DNA of 48,387 nt from a virus, in the IMG/VR virus record IMGVR_UViG_3300009000_000009, positions 1-48,387 of that record, one strand, 5' to 3'. The notes beneath the pieces are model-generated. The model was not told where the DNA came from, ran no database searches, and was given only the letters and a program-made list of their open reading frames with translations. Positions 1-5,933 of this stretch are shown one piece after another. The number at the start of each line of letters is the position of its first letter. Position 1 is the first letter of the stretch. Position numbers and translations under genes: made by a program.

Positions 1-323
1 AGAATACTCTCACACGCCCAGACTACGTTATCGACATAATCAGTGTCGAGTTTACCATCGAGGAACCAGTCACCACGCTCATGCCAGCGGATAGACTTGC
101 CTTTACGTTCTGCGTCAATAATCATCGAGCGAATACGCCCGCGTTCCGTGATGACATTTTGCATACCAGCAGGACGCACACCGGGGTATATCTTCTCAGT
201 TTGCTCGGCATAGCAGCCGTTGCCAAGGAACGCACAAGTAGGCGGGCAAGTATCGCCAACGGGGCGACTCACGACGATGCAGTTTTCCTTGCCTAGTTTA
301 TCGTTGCCGTTTGCTGTTTTCAT
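1..323 (-). CDS. GP88/DUF7227-like phage protein, C-terminus outside window
   Basis: About 107 N-terminal residues are visible; the gene continues past the left edge. The start is ATG at 321-323, 9 bases after GGAG in a CCACGGAGAAC leader that recurs before other left-arm genes. The protein has a Cys-rich segment (CPPTC, then GNGCYAE) followed by GRIRSMI and IRWHERGDW. This order resembles the phage gene-product-88 / DUF7227 family, whose biochemical role I do not know. A sigma-70-type promoter lies at 351-378. Family assignment is from memory of motif order, not a search. Confidence 0.7.
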   Translation of the reverse strand, partial: MKTANGNDKLGKENCIVVSRPVGDTCPPTCAFLGNGCYAEQTEKIYPGVRPAGMQNVITERGRIRSMIIDAERKGKSIRWHERGDWFLDGKLDTDYVDNVVWACESI

Positions 324-350
324 GATATTGTTCTCCGTGGTTGTCTCTCC

Positions 351-378
351 AGTATATCATATTATCGTCAGTCGTCAA
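351..378 (-). promoter_or_regulatory. Early promoter, sigma-70 type
   Basis: On the minus strand it reads TTGACG, 16 bp, TATACT. It lies about 28 bp upstream of the GP88-like start. Confidence 0.7.
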
Positions 379-410
379 GTAAAAAATCCAAAAAAAATAA
401 AAATAATTTT

Positions 411-426
411 TGGCACAGTATTTGCT
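411..426 (+). promoter_or_regulatory. Sigma-54-like motif, copy A
   Basis: TGGCACAGTATTTGCT has GG and GC at the 12-base spacing of sigma-54 promoters (-24/-12). It points rightward, antisense to the local genes, beside GC-rich element copy A. It could equally be a protein-binding site. Confidence 0.3.
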
Positions 427-439
427 ATTGACCCTTATA

Positions 440-502
440 CCCCCCAGAATGGTGGCCCGGCCCGCCTGTTAGAATGTAAGTCCTTTAGATACAACAACTT
501 AC
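440..502 (+). repeat. GC-rich dyad element, copy A
   Basis: A C-run, spacer and GG block is followed by CCCGGCCCGCC, then GTAAGTCCTT and a distal CTTAC forming an imperfect inverted repeat. This is one of nine related copies in the left arm. Confidence 0.6.
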
Positions 503-607
503 AATTAGGGCAATCATATTTAAAACAAACCACATAAACATACAAACATTATCCATAGCACTTCTTTCTGTATAAAGGGTTAGAATACATACACCTAGAC
601 CCCTCAT
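485..607 (-). CDS. Possible 40-residue membrane peptide
   Basis: This short open frame begins ATG AGG GGT at 607 and ends TAA inside dyad element A. Its second half is strongly hydrophobic (MFMWFVLNMIALIVSCC), enough for one membrane helix. An internal ATG at 556 would give a 23-residue form consisting mainly of that helix. Shine-Dalgarno sequences are weak for both starts, so it may not be translated. The position, last in an operon and abutting a dyad element, matches better-supported small membrane genes at 3844-3966 and 5239-5328. No function is known. Confidence 0.35.
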   Translation of the reverse strand: MRGLGVCILTLYTERSAMDNVCMFMWFVLNMIALIVSCCI

Positions 608-645
608 TTTCGCTGACTATATCCAATTTAGCCAAACCTAAAGGT

Positions 646-843
646 TTAGGTGTGACTATAAGATATTACCTTACCCTCTGGAACTAGTCCCACAAGATAA
701 AGTTTTTCTAGCATTATGTTTTTTCCAAAATTACTTTCTGCTATCTTATGAGCAGTCCATTCACTTTGATGCTTGACATATCCCAGAGTGTGATGGTTTT
801 GAATCACGGCCCAGGTGTATTCCAGAGGCTTGTTTGTATTCAT
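646..843 (-). CDS. Small phage protein, 65 residues, probably leaderless
   Basis: The protein starts MNTNKPLEYTWAVIQNHHTL and continues with GYVKHQSEWTAHKIAESNFG. The pattern (AVIQN, a Gly-Tyr turn, EWTA.KIA..NFGK) resembles small uncharacterised proteins of other phages. I place the start at 843 rather than the longer frame to 906, because a TTGACA/TATAAT promoter lies inside the longer frame with its -10 box at 851-856. That puts the transcription start at or next to this ATG, so the mRNA would have almost no leader. Function unknown. Confidence 0.65.
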   Translation of the reverse strand: MNTNKPLEYTWAVIQNHHTLGYVKHQSEWTAHKIAESNFGKNIMLEKLYLVGLVPEGKVISYSHT

Positions 844-850
844 GTTTCGC

Positions 851-878
851 ATTATACCATATATCGGCATGGTGTCAA
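851..878 (-). promoter_or_regulatory. Early promoter, sigma-70 type
   Basis: TTGACA, 16 bp, TATAAT on the minus strand. The -10 box ends 7 bases before the ATG at 843, which suggests a leaderless transcript. Confidence 0.7.
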
Positions 879-903
879 TAGAAAATCCAGAAAAAATGCC
901 AAC

Positions 904-965
904 CACCCATTAGAGGGACCCGGCCGGCCGAGCCGCACCTAAGTCCTTGGCTAGCAAAGACTTAG
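904..965 (+). repeat. GC-rich dyad element, copy B
   Basis: CCC, spacer, GAGGG, then CCCGGCCGGCC, then CTAAGTCCTT with a distal GACTTAG pairing arm. It separates the operon ending at 998 from the promoter at 851-878. Confidence 0.65.
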
Positions 966-997
966 GGCGGTTCACGGCACACACCACGGAAAGAGAG

Positions 998-1381
998 TTA
1001 TGCTACCACACTGCCAAACAATGGCTTGCGGCAATTCTTGACACGCTCACAGTAGAACTGTCGGATATTACCGTCTACAGTCTTGCAAGTTACAAGGTGA
1101 TTGGTGCGTTGGAACACCGGATCGTTGCGACGATAGTTACTTCTAGCGTTCATGCTAGCAATAGTTTTATCATCAAGACGGATGGGACTTTCAATAACCC
1201 TTGCGAGAACACGCTTAGGGTCGCCATGCAGTGGCTGCATATACTCGAAGTTATAAACTTCACCAGTCTTTGCGTTGCACAGTTCAGCACGACTACCGCC
1301 ATAGACGGCATAGACACCGAACATCACAAGAGCAATAGCACCAACCCCAACAATACCAGCCATCATCATTACGTTTTCCAT
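998..1381 (-). CDS. Membrane-anchored hypothetical protein, 127 residues
   Basis: Start ATG at 1381 follows AGGAG with an A/T-rich spacer of about 8 bases. Residues 6-28 (MMAGIVGVGAIALVMFGVYA) form one hydrophobic helix, so the protein is probably anchored in the membrane. The remaining segment has four Cys (CNAKTGEVY, TCKTVDG, FYCERVKNC) and motifs TGEVYNFEY and GDPKRVLARVI. It is transcribed from a perfect TTGACA/TAGAAT promoter just upstream, apparently as a single gene. I do not recognise a family. With four Cys outside the anchor, metal binding or disulfides are possible but unproven. Confidence 0.75.
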   Translation of the reverse strand: MENVMMMAGIVGVGAIALVMFGVYAVYGGSRAELCNAKTGEVYNFEYMQPLHGDPKRVLARVIESPIRLDDKTIASMNARSNYRRNDPVFQRTNHLVTCKTVDGNIRQFYCERVKNCRKPLFGSVVA

Positions 1382-1420
1382 TGTAAAAAACTCCTAAAGT
1401 GTGAAACCAAACCTAAAACC

Positions 1421-1449
1421 ATTCTACCATAAGGGAAGACACATGTCAA
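1421..1449 (-). promoter_or_regulatory. Early promoter, sigma-70 type
   Basis: TTGACA, 17 bp, TAGAAT on the minus strand. It serves the gene at 998-1381 and lies directly against the 3' end of the gene at 1446-1748. Confidence 0.75.
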
Positions 1450-1748
1450 CCCCCAACTAGCATATTATCCTCAAACGGCGTACCGTCAGCAAGGAACCAC
1501 TCAAAATTCTTTTGGAAAATCTTGACTGGGCTATACTTGTTGATTCGTTGCTTGGTGGTGCTTGTTCGCCACCCACCGCTATTGAGTTGAACCATACCAT
1601 TCTGGTAAAATCGCACAACCTTGGTTCCGTGCAGTTCAACAGAAACGCTACCGTCACGCTCAATATAGGCGTATGTATTGTTTCCAATCTTACGCTGTCC
1701 ACGGTTACGCTCACCAAGAACCATCTGTGTTGCTTCAACGTGTGTCAT
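1446..1748 (-). CDS. Conserved phage protein with LHGT...LNSGGW motif, 100 residues
   Basis: The core VELHGTKVVRFYQNGMVQLN-SGGWRTSTTKQRINKY matches a widespread uncharacterised phage family in which LHGT, LNSGGW and TT..RIN are the constant blocks. The start at 1748 follows CGGAGAC by 7 bases. A consensus promoter lies at 1792-1820. The C-terminus (FQKNFEWFLADGTPFED) also fits the family. No enzyme motif or membrane segment is visible and the role is unknown. Confidence that it is a gene is high; no function is inferred. Confidence 0.8.
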   Translation of the reverse strand: MTHVEATQMVLGERNRGQRKIGNNTYAYIERDGSVSVELHGTKVVRFYQNGMVQLNSGGWRTSTTKQRINKYSPVKIFQKNFEWFLADGTPFEDNMLVGG

Positions 1749-1791
1749 CTTTTGTCTCCGTGTGGTTGCTTTCCCTACTAACTATATCGAC

Positions 1792-1820
1792 ATTCTACCA
1801 TCCAAACTTTAGCCTGTCAA
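1792..1820 (-). promoter_or_regulatory. Early promoter, sigma-70 type
   Basis: TTGACA, 17 bp, TAGAAT, followed by TGTCGATATA at the expected start site. The same start-site sequence recurs at three other promoters. Confidence 0.75.
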
Positions 1821-1844
1821 GCAAAAAAAGAAAAAAATTTTGCC

Positions 1845-1899
1845 ACCCCCTCAATAGTGGGGCCCGGCCGGCCTGCTTGTTCGTAACTCCTTTATTCCC
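1845..1899 (+). repeat. GC-rich dyad element, copy C
   Basis: CCCCCTCAATAGTGGGG, then CCCGGCCGGCC, then TAACTCCTTTA and a diverged distal arm. On the minus strand the hairpin is followed within about 10 bases by a T-run, so here it could act as terminator of the nuclease gene at 1892-2476. Confidence 0.65.
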
Positions 1900-2476
1900 A
1901 ACCATTTATAGCCCATAGAAAATTCTCCTTAGTTAGATTCCTAAAGATTTCGATACCGTGTTCATTACGATTCTTTCCATGCTTACTATAAGAAATACTA
2001 TAGCCCGGCTTTTTGCCTGTCTCAATATATGTATAGTGCTTTGATGCCCAATCACAAAGTTTGCTTGTATTACCAACCCTAGCCTGTATACCGTCTGGCC
2101 GAATAAACACAATCACCGTCACATCACTTTTGTGTGGCTGAATACCCTGAAAAGCATAATCCTTGCCCTTAGTCTTAGGACGAGAACCCTTGCATTCTAC
2201 ACTGATAATCTCATCATCCATTTTGATCTGAACATAAATATCACCAGTTTCCCTACTATTACCAATAGCAGCCTCAAACCCTGCATCAATCAACCATTCA
2301 TAAATAATCCATTCAACCTTACGCCCACCCTCTGAACTTCCGGTACGCATCATATCAATAGACTCTGGACTTGTAAAACCGTCAAGCCTATCGGCATACT
2401 CTGCATCAAAGTTAGCCTTAGCCCTCTGAAAGATACGCTGGTTGATAAAGCCTTCGTTTTGCGTGGCGGTCAGCAT
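1892..2476 (-). CDS. PD-(D/E)XK-fold nuclease, 194 residues
   Basis: The restriction-endonuclease-like signature is clear: D79 in TGDIYVQIK, then E94 and K96 in VECKGSR, preceded by a helix with acidic residues (KVEWIIYEWLIDAGF). These would bind the metal and cut DNA. I place the start at 2476 (MLTATQ), because GGAG lies 7 bases upstream; the alternative TTG at 2488 overlaps that site. The gene has its own promoter at 2510-2538 and ends inside dyad element C. It could serve in host DNA degradation, recombination or as an orphan restriction-type enzyme. Subfamily and target are unknown. Confidence 0.75.
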   Translation of the reverse strand: MLTATQNEGFINQRIFQRAKANFDAEYADRLDGFTSPESIDMMRTGSSEGGRKVEWIIYEWLIDAGFEAAIGNSRETGDIYVQIKMDDEIISVECKGSRPKTKGKDYAFQGIQPHKSDVTVIVFIRPDGIQARVGNTSKLCDWASKHYTYIETGKKPGYSISYSKHGKNRNEHGIEIFRNLTKENFLWAINGWE

Positions 2477-2509
2477 GATTTTCTCCAAAAGTGGTGAGTT
2501 GTTTGTACC

Positions 2510-2538
2510 AGTATAATAATATTATCGGTATTTGTCAA
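2510..2538 (-). promoter_or_regulatory. Early promoter, sigma-70 type
   Basis: TTGACA, 17 bp, TATACT on the minus strand, upstream of the PD-(D/E)XK nuclease. Confidence 0.7.
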
Positions 2539-2557
2539 CTGTTTTTTGAGAAAAAAT

Positions 2558-2620
2558 CTAAGTCATTGAAAAATATAGACTTAGGCACGATTCGTGCGGC
2601 CGGGCCCCCCGATTAGGGGG
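2558..2620 (-). repeat. GC-rich dyad element, copy D (inverted)
   Basis: Same parts as the other copies but in reverse order: CTAAGTC/GACTTAG dyad first, then CGGCCGGGCCCCCC, spacer, AGGGGG. An overlapping AGGCACGATTCGTGCG resembles the neighbouring sigma-54-like motif in spacing. Confidence 0.6.
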
Positions 2621-2640
2621 AGAACCCGGCAACTGTAGCA

Positions 2641-2847
2641 TTACTTTCGATCAACCCTATCACTATCGTAAGGATAATTCCAGCCGTAAATGCTAGACTC
2701 ATAATGTATATAGTCTTTTTCTGTCGCTCCGTCATCTTCTCGCTCATATTCGCTCTCCTTAGCGTTTAGAGTTTGATTCAAGTACCAGCACAACAGTGTA
2801 CCAGCAGCATATCCTATCGCCAAACTAGCAGGGTCTAGTTGAATCAT
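2641..2847 (-). CDS. Small membrane protein, 68 residues
   Basis: Residues 8-25 (SLAIGYAAGTLLCWYLN) form a single predicted membrane helix; the rest is very acidic and Tyr-rich (ESEYEREDDGATEKDYIHY). GAGGAGG precedes the ATG, which overlaps the stop of the upstream gene (TAATG), so translation is probably coupled. It is the last gene of the operon 2641-3637 and lies against dyad element D. No family recognised. Confidence 0.7.
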   Translation of the reverse strand: MIQLDPASLAIGYAAGTLLCWYLNQTLNAKESEYEREDDGATEKDYIHYESSIYGWNYPYDSDRVDRK

Positions 2848-3038
2848 TATAGTACCTCCTCATAACTAAAACTATCAACCTCACCCACAATATTTTCCAA
2901 TGCTCCAGATATTGCAACAAGGTTCTCTTGTCGATCAACCGCTTCGCTCAGGTCAATATCATCTACAAACACTGTGCAGTTGAAATATTTGACATCTGTG
3001 TTTACCGTTGTTATATCATAGCAGTTATATTGTCTCAT
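2847..3038 (-). CDS. Small acidic hypothetical protein, 63 residues
   Basis: The protein (MRQYNCYDITTVNTDVKYFN at the start) is acidic, with no membrane segment or recognised motif. Its ATG overlaps the stop of the upstream gene (ATGA), and AGAGGA lies about 8 bases upstream. The stop overlaps the next start. Such tight packing supports a genuine coupled operon although the product is unknown. Confidence 0.65.
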   Translation of the reverse strand: MRQYNCYDITTVNTDVKYFNCTVFVDDIDLSEAVDRQENLVAISGALENIVGEVDSFSYEEVL

Positions 3039-3253
3039 CAGTCATCCTCTCCATAGTAACCATAGTCCTCATCGGTTCCGAATCCTGCATCACGCATGGC
3101 CGAATCAAAATCCCCATCCATGCCATCATTGTAATAATCATCCTCGTGGTAATCGTACACTCCTTCCATCATCTCGTCACAATAACCTTCAACGTCAACA
3201 AGTCCGTCAATTTCATCATAGTCCGAATTGTAAATATTCTTTCCGGGTGTCAT
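3038..3253 (-). CDS. Very acidic small protein, 71 residues
   Basis: More than a third of residues are Asp or Glu, mixed with Tyr and Gly (for example GVYDYHEDDYYNDGMDGDFD and EDYGYYGEDD). Such composition is typical of DNA-mimic or calcium-binding proteins, but no specific inhibitor family can be claimed. GAGGAGG precedes the start. Both ends overlap neighbours by ATGA junctions. It could act as a host-directed inhibitor, which is inference only. Confidence 0.65.
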   Translation of the reverse strand: MTPGKNIYNSDYDEIDGLVDVEGYCDEMMEGVYDYHEDDYYNDGMDGDFDSAMRDAGFGTDEDYGYYGEDD

Positions 3254-3408
3254 CAGTAAGCCTCCTCAGTGTTCCAAACTTCATCAAACAAGTCTACTCC
3301 GACTACATCCATCCAGTCAAGAGGGTGTGAGCCAATATCTTCGCAAGGTTCAACGATTCCTTCAGCCTCAAGAGCAGCAATCAGTAGCGTGGCGTTAATA
3401 TCGTCCAT
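3253..3408 (-). CDS. Small acidic hypothetical protein, 51 residues
   Basis: The start is placed at 3408 (MDDINATLLI), 8 bases after GGAG of a CCACGGAGAAT leader. A longer frame to 3438 would begin at the transcription start of the promoter at 3445-3472 and lacks a ribosome site. The sequence is acidic (ALEAEGIVEPCEDIGSHPLD). No family recognised. It is the first gene of a three-gene overlapping set with 3038-3253 and 2847-3038. Confidence 0.6.
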   Translation of the reverse strand: MDDINATLLIAALEAEGIVEPCEDIGSHPLDWMDVVGVDLFDEVWNTEEAY

Positions 3409-3444
3409 TCTTGATTCTCCGTGGTTGTTGCGTGTCATGCTCGA

Positions 3445-3472
3445 ATTATACTCCTTAGATCGTCCAAGTCAA
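3445..3472 (-). promoter_or_regulatory. Early promoter, sigma-70 type
   Basis: TTGACT, 16 bp, TATAAT on the minus strand. Its -35 box lies 4 bases past the stop of the gene at 3476-3637. Confidence 0.65.
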
Positions 3473-3475
3473 CCC

Positions 3476-3637
3476 CTAATCTTGAGTTTTTTCTAAAATT
3501 GTGTCCAGATAAATTTCGTTCTGCGTAAGCACATAGCCATACTCACATTGGGGGGTATAAACCCCAAAATAAACCTTGCCGTTATCGTATCCTTCAAAAC
3601 CAACGAACATTCCAAAAATCGTGTAGAGCGTCATCAT
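3476..3637 (-). CDS. Small hypothetical protein, 53 residues
   Basis: The frame runs from ATGATG at 3637 to TAG at 3476 and encodes MMTLYTIFGMFVGFEGYDNG and so on, ending in LEKTQD. GGAG lies 8 bases before the first ATG, inside the CCACGGAGAATGAAA leader type seen elsewhere in this arm. The protein is rich in Tyr, Phe and Gly (YFGVYTPQCEYGYVL) with no clear membrane helix. No family recognised. Upstream, at 3660-3715, only a degenerate promoter is visible. Confidence 0.6.
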   Translation of the reverse strand: MMTLYTIFGMFVGFEGYDNGKVYFGVYTPQCEYGYVLTQNEIYLDTILEKTQD

Positions 3638-3787
3638 CTTTCATTCTCCGTGGGTTATTCTTGCCAATACTTTATATATCGACAATCCACCCCAGATACT
3701 TTACAGAAAAACAAAAATTTTTGCTGACTTTCGCTGGCTTTACCATCTAAGCCTTAGCCTGACGGCTTAGGTAATACAAGGTAGTCA

Positions 3788-3851
3788 ACCCCCCAACCGA
3801 GGGGCCCGGCCGCCCTCGCCGCTCGTAAGTCCTTTATTTTCAACTACTTAC
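3788..3851 (+). repeat. GC-rich dyad element, copy E
   Basis: CCCCCCAACCGAGGGG, then CCCGGCCGCCC, then GTAAGTCCTTTA and ACTTAC. The last bases overlap the stop codon of the small gene at 3844-3966. Confidence 0.65.
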
Positions 3852-3966
3852 GTTTACCACTGAACACTAGCCTAGCAAACATTACCATAAAAACAATATG
3901 ATAACATACGGCCAGTATCCAACCATATTCATCAAGCCAAGGCCCCTCATCAATCAACGGTCTCAT
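3844..3966 (-). CDS. Small membrane peptide, 40 residues
   Basis: The frame begins ATGAGACCG at 3966 with GAGG 6 bases upstream and ends TAG at 3844. An acidic N-terminus (MRPLIDEGPWLDEYG) is followed by one hydrophobic helix (WILAVCYHIVFMVMFARLVF) and a basic end (SGKRK). The helix flanked by acidic and basic ends suggests a single-pass protein with the C-terminus in the cytoplasm. It overlaps the upstream gene by 17 bases and closes the operon next to dyad element E. Function unknown; holin-like or regulatory roles cannot be separated. Confidence 0.55.
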   Translation of the reverse strand: MRPLIDEGPWLDEYGWILAVCYHIVFMVMFARLVFSGKRK

Positions 3967-4084
3967 ACTCATCCTCATCAACTACATACCAATCCCAACC
4001 CTCATCATCTATACCATACCATGCTTCTAGTTCATCCCAAGCATCATGGTATCCATCCTCATACCCTTCATCATACTCAGTCAT
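3950..4084 (-). CDS. Very acidic small protein, 44 residues
   Basis: The frame starts at 4084 with GAGAGG upstream and encodes MTEYDEGYEDGYHDAWDELE followed by an Asp/Glu/Trp/Tyr-rich tail. It overlaps the previous gene by 8 bases and the next by 17. The EGYEDGYHDAWDE segment resembles small acidic proteins frequent in phage early regions. No function can be assigned. Confidence 0.6.
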   Translation of the reverse strand: MTEYDEGYEDGYHDAWDELEAWYGIDDEGWDWYVVDEDEYETVD

Positions 4085-4313
4085 TCACAACCTCTCTTGT
4101 AAAACATGCGTCGTCAACTTCGTATCGATCAATACCAGTATCATTCCATGCTACATGGTCAGGAGTTTCAATTGAACCCAACTCCCGCATAGTTTCAATA
4201 AACTCGCTATAACTAGCACAATCGCTAGCGATATTATAGAGTCCTTGGTCGTTTTTGATCCAGAGGACAACATTCCATGTTGCGTAATTACTGTAACCGT
4301 TGTAGCCACTCAT
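4077..4313 (-). CDS. DUF7249-like phage protein, 78 residues
   Basis: MSGYNGYSNYATWNVVLWIK is followed by NDQGLYNIA, SYSEFIETMRELG and ETPDHVAWNDTGID. This matches a common small phage family (DUF7249 type: NGxxNYxTWNVxLWIxNDxGLYN). The start at 4313 is 7 bases after GGAG; the upstream in-frame ATG at 4319 lies only 2 bases from it. The ribosome site is formed by the last codons of the upstream gene (GGAGAATGA). Role unknown in the family. Confidence 0.8.
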   Translation of the reverse strand: MSGYNGYSNYATWNVVLWIKNDQGLYNIASDCASYSEFIETMRELGSIETPDHVAWNDTGIDRYEVDDACFTREVVND

Positions 4314-4315
4314 TT

Positions 4316-4576
4316 TCATTCTCCGTAGGCTGATTCGATCTTCTCACCACTATCACAGCAATAGAGGTTTTCATCTTCCCAGTTTACTTCACAGGCAACC
4401 GCCTGCCAACCGTCAGTTCGTTTGTGCTTCACAGAATGCAAAACCAAACGGAAGTTTTCTTGTACAGCGTCGAAACTCATGGCCTCGCCGTCGTTCATTA
4501 CAAAATACTTCGGGTATCCTCCGGGCCAAGCGTATCGGCCTGAGCGAACATAGTTTTTCAATTCTTGCGTTGTCAT
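4316..4576 (-). CDS. Conserved phage protein, 86 residues, Cys-containing
   Basis: The arrangement SGRYAWPGGYPKYFVMNDGE, SFDAVQENFR, DGWQAVACEVNWEDENLYCC and GEKIESAYGE matches a widespread uncharacterised phage family. The conserved YCxxxGxxIESAY end with CEVNW could form a small metal site. GGGGAT precedes the start. Its final codons GGA GAA TGA double as the ribosome-binding site of the next gene at 4313. It belongs to the five-gene operon 3844-5055. Confidence 0.75.
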   Translation of the reverse strand: MTTQELKNYVRSGRYAWPGGYPKYFVMNDGEAMSFDAVQENFRLVLHSVKHKRTDGWQAVACEVNWEDENLYCCDSGEKIESAYGE

Positions 4577-4588
4577 ATTACAATCCCC

Positions 4589-4738
4589 CTAAACATAGTA
4601 CCAAACCGCAAAACCGGCATCAATCAACCATTGCCACTCTGTCGTGACAGGGAAACAAGTTCCATTACTAATCACTCGCTCGTCACCACTGAGCGGATCA
4701 CGAATCCGAATTTCATAAATAGTCTGTATACAAGCCAT
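4589..4738 (-). CDS. Small hypothetical protein, 49 residues
   Basis: The frame begins ATG GCT TGT at 4738 after AGGAGAGATTGAA and ends TAG at 4589. The product (MACIQTIYEIRIRDPLSGDE...WQWLIDAGFAVWYYV) looks like a compact beta-rich domain: IYEIRIRDPLSG and ITNGT-like strands. It lies between two conserved phage genes with gaps of about 11 bases, which supports it as part of the same transcript. No family recognised. Confidence 0.65.
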   Translation of the reverse strand: MACIQTIYEIRIRDPLSGDERVISNGTCFPVTTEWQWLIDAGFAVWYYV

Positions 4739-4749
4739 TTCAATCTCTC

Positions 4750-5055
4750 CTATTCTGGCAACCTTCCTTCAACAATTCCACCGTGCAGATCCAACTCATG
4801 CCGAACCAGATGAACAGGAACATACGGATATACCGTGTCGGTGTATTCTTCATCCTTTGGATAACCCTTGCCAAATTGGGCGGCTTCCGAGAATTCCCGG
4901 AATCTCCAACTTTTTGGAACCTCGCTAGGGTATCCACACTCTACATGCGAGTATGGGCCGTGGTCGCTTCGTGGTGTGCAGTATGCAGTCTCACGGGCCT
5001 GAACACTGATTGAGAAGCCGTCGCGGCAAATGATTCGTGGGTTGTGTGCTTTCAT
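4750..5055 (-). CDS. Conserved phage protein, 101 residues
   Basis: The pattern GFSISVQARETAYCTPRSDH, VECGYPSEVP, TVYPYVPVHLVRHELDLHGG matches a common small phage family whose role is unknown. The start at 5055 follows AGGAGAAC. A consensus promoter at 5084-5111 makes it the first gene of the operon reading down to 3844. No membrane segment or enzyme motif is visible. Confidence 0.8.
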   Translation of the reverse strand: MKAHNPRIICRDGFSISVQARETAYCTPRSDHGPYSHVECGYPSEVPKSWRFREFSEAAQFGKGYPKDEEYTDTVYPYVPVHLVRHELDLHGGIVEGRLPE

Positions 5056-5083
5056 TTTTGTTCTCCTTACTTTCTATATCGGA

Positions 5084-5111
5084 ATTCTACCACAGCAAAC
5101 TTGAATGTCAA
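5084..5111 (-). promoter_or_regulatory. Early promoter, sigma-70 type
   Basis: TTGACA, 16 bp, TAGAAT followed by CCGATATA at the start site. It drives the operon beginning at 5055. Confidence 0.75.
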
Positions 5112-5143
5112 GAGAAAAATCTAGAAAAAATTATTTTCTTTTT

Positions 5144-5159
5144 TGGCACAGCATTTGCT
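5144..5159 (+). promoter_or_regulatory. Sigma-54-like motif, copy F
   Basis: TGGCACAGCATTTGCT has the -24/-12 spacing. It points rightward into dyad element F. Confidence 0.3.
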
Positions 5160-5167
5160 CTGCGATC

Positions 5168-5232
5168 GTAAGTCGTTGGGGCGTAAGGACTTATGGCCGA
5201 CTCGGCCGGCCGGGCCCCACCAAAGAGGGGGC
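5168..5232 (-). repeat. GC-rich dyad element, copy F (inverted)
   Basis: Order is reversed relative to copies A, B, C, E, G, H and I: GTAAGTC...GACTTA dyad first, then CGGCCGGCCGGGCCCC, spacer and GAGGGGG. The adjacent sigma-54-like motif is not inverted, so the two parts move independently. Confidence 0.65.
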
Positions 5233-5238
5233 TATTCC

Positions 5239-5328
5239 TTACACCAATCTTTCTATAAATATTACCACAACACACACCATAAGAAAGAGCATAACAGCCA
5301 GGCCGTCATTGTTAAGTTTACTTTTCAT
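5239..5328 (-). CDS. Tiny membrane peptide, 29 residues
   Basis: The frame starts at 5328 with GGAG 8 bases upstream and overlaps the previous stop (ATGA). It encodes MKSKLNNDGLAVMLFLMVCV followed by VVIFIERLV. A short polar head precedes one hydrophobic helix of about 17 residues. The strong ribosome site and coupling to the upstream gene make translation likely. It is the last gene of its operon, next to dyad element F. Function unknown. Confidence 0.6.
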   Translation of the reverse strand: MKSKLNNDGLAVMLFLMVCVVVIFIERLV

Positions 5329-5555
5329 TTTCTATTCTCCGAAAGAACTTCAAACCAGTTTGTTCCATTCTTACCTGTCAAACTTTTTTCAATCTTTCCA
5401 GCCAAACAGGCTAATGCTATTCCCCCAAACTGTTCTGAGTATTCCGTACCTATATTAGTATTCCTTGCTATATCTAATAGTTTTTCTTTTTGTTTTTTTG
5501 TTAGCATAGAAATCATTGCTTCTTCAAAATTATTATAGCCTGTTTTCATTTTCAT
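5325..5555 (-). CDS. Hypothetical protein, 76 residues
   Basis: The start is placed at 5555 (MKMKTGYNNFEEAMISMLTK), 5 bases after GGAG and inside the end of the upstream gene. A longer open frame to 5690 runs antisense-like through the zinc-ribbon gene and lacks a ribosome site. The product is mostly helical: LTKKQKEKLLDIARNTN, GGIALACLAGKIEKS. No family recognised. Its end overlaps the 29-residue membrane peptide. Confidence 0.6.
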   Translation of the reverse strand: MKMKTGYNNFEEAMISMLTKKQKEKLLDIARNTNIGTEYSEQFGGIALACLAGKIEKSLTGKNGTNWFEVLSENRK

Positions 5556-5733
5556 TCTTGCTCCATTTCCTAAGCCGTTCAGCACGACGCTGTTGGGCAA
5601 AACTAACAATTCGTTCTTCGCTACGATCAAACACCACGGTGCAGTGTTCGCCACACTTTGGGCAAATTTCGTGGTCAATTTGTGAGCCACTCATTGGCTC
5701 GTTGCAACAGTCGCTTTGAATCATCATTCCCAT
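5533..5733 (-). CDS. Zinc-ribbon protein, 66 residues
   Basis: The N-terminus holds two Cys pairs: SDCCNEPM and ICPKCGEHC. These would bind one zinc ion. The remainder is basic (RAERLRKWSKNENENRL), which suggests nucleic-acid contact. The start at 5733 is 7 bases after a GGAG formed by the end of the upstream gene. It overlaps the next gene by 23 bases. The gene at 7406-7552 encodes a related zinc ribbon (SDCCGSYL, ICNDCGEHC), so the pair are probably paralogues. Confidence 0.7.
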   Translation of the reverse strand: MGMMIQSDCCNEPMSGSQIDHEICPKCGEHCTVVFDRSEERIVSFAQQRRAERLRKWSKNENENRL

Positions 5734-5735
5734 TT

Positions 5736-5912
5736 TCATTCTCCATCTTGCCAATAAACATTGCACCAAACACCAAACAACTTGAAGGCTTTATACCTTG
5801 CAGCCTTCTCTGTACTAGCGTACACGTTGCCAAGATACTCATCTTTCTTGTAGCATTCAAAATAACCGCCAGCATAGCGACGATAGGTACTGAACATTTG
5901 ATACTTACTCAT
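5736..5912 (-). CDS. Small hypothetical protein, 58 residues
   Basis: MSKYQMFSTYRRYAGGYFEC is followed by YKKDEYLGNVYASTEKAARYKAF... The protein is Tyr-rich and basic, with no recognised domain. The start at 5912 follows a purine-rich GAGAGAGAG tract; a GTG at 5921 is a weaker choice. It ends in GGA GAA TGA, which supplies the ribosome site for the zinc-ribbon gene 2 bases downstream. Confidence 0.65.
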   Translation of the reverse strand: MSKYQMFSTYRRYAGGYFECYKKDEYLGNVYASTEKAARYKAFKLFGVWCNVYWQDGE

Positions 5913-5933
5913 CTCTTTCACTCTCTCTCTTAC

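Noticed and set aside
3253-3438. Longer start at 3438 for the 51-residue protein
   Set aside because: This ATG falls at the transcription start of the promoter at 3445-3472 and has no ribosome site; the ATG at 3408 follows CCACGGAGAAT.
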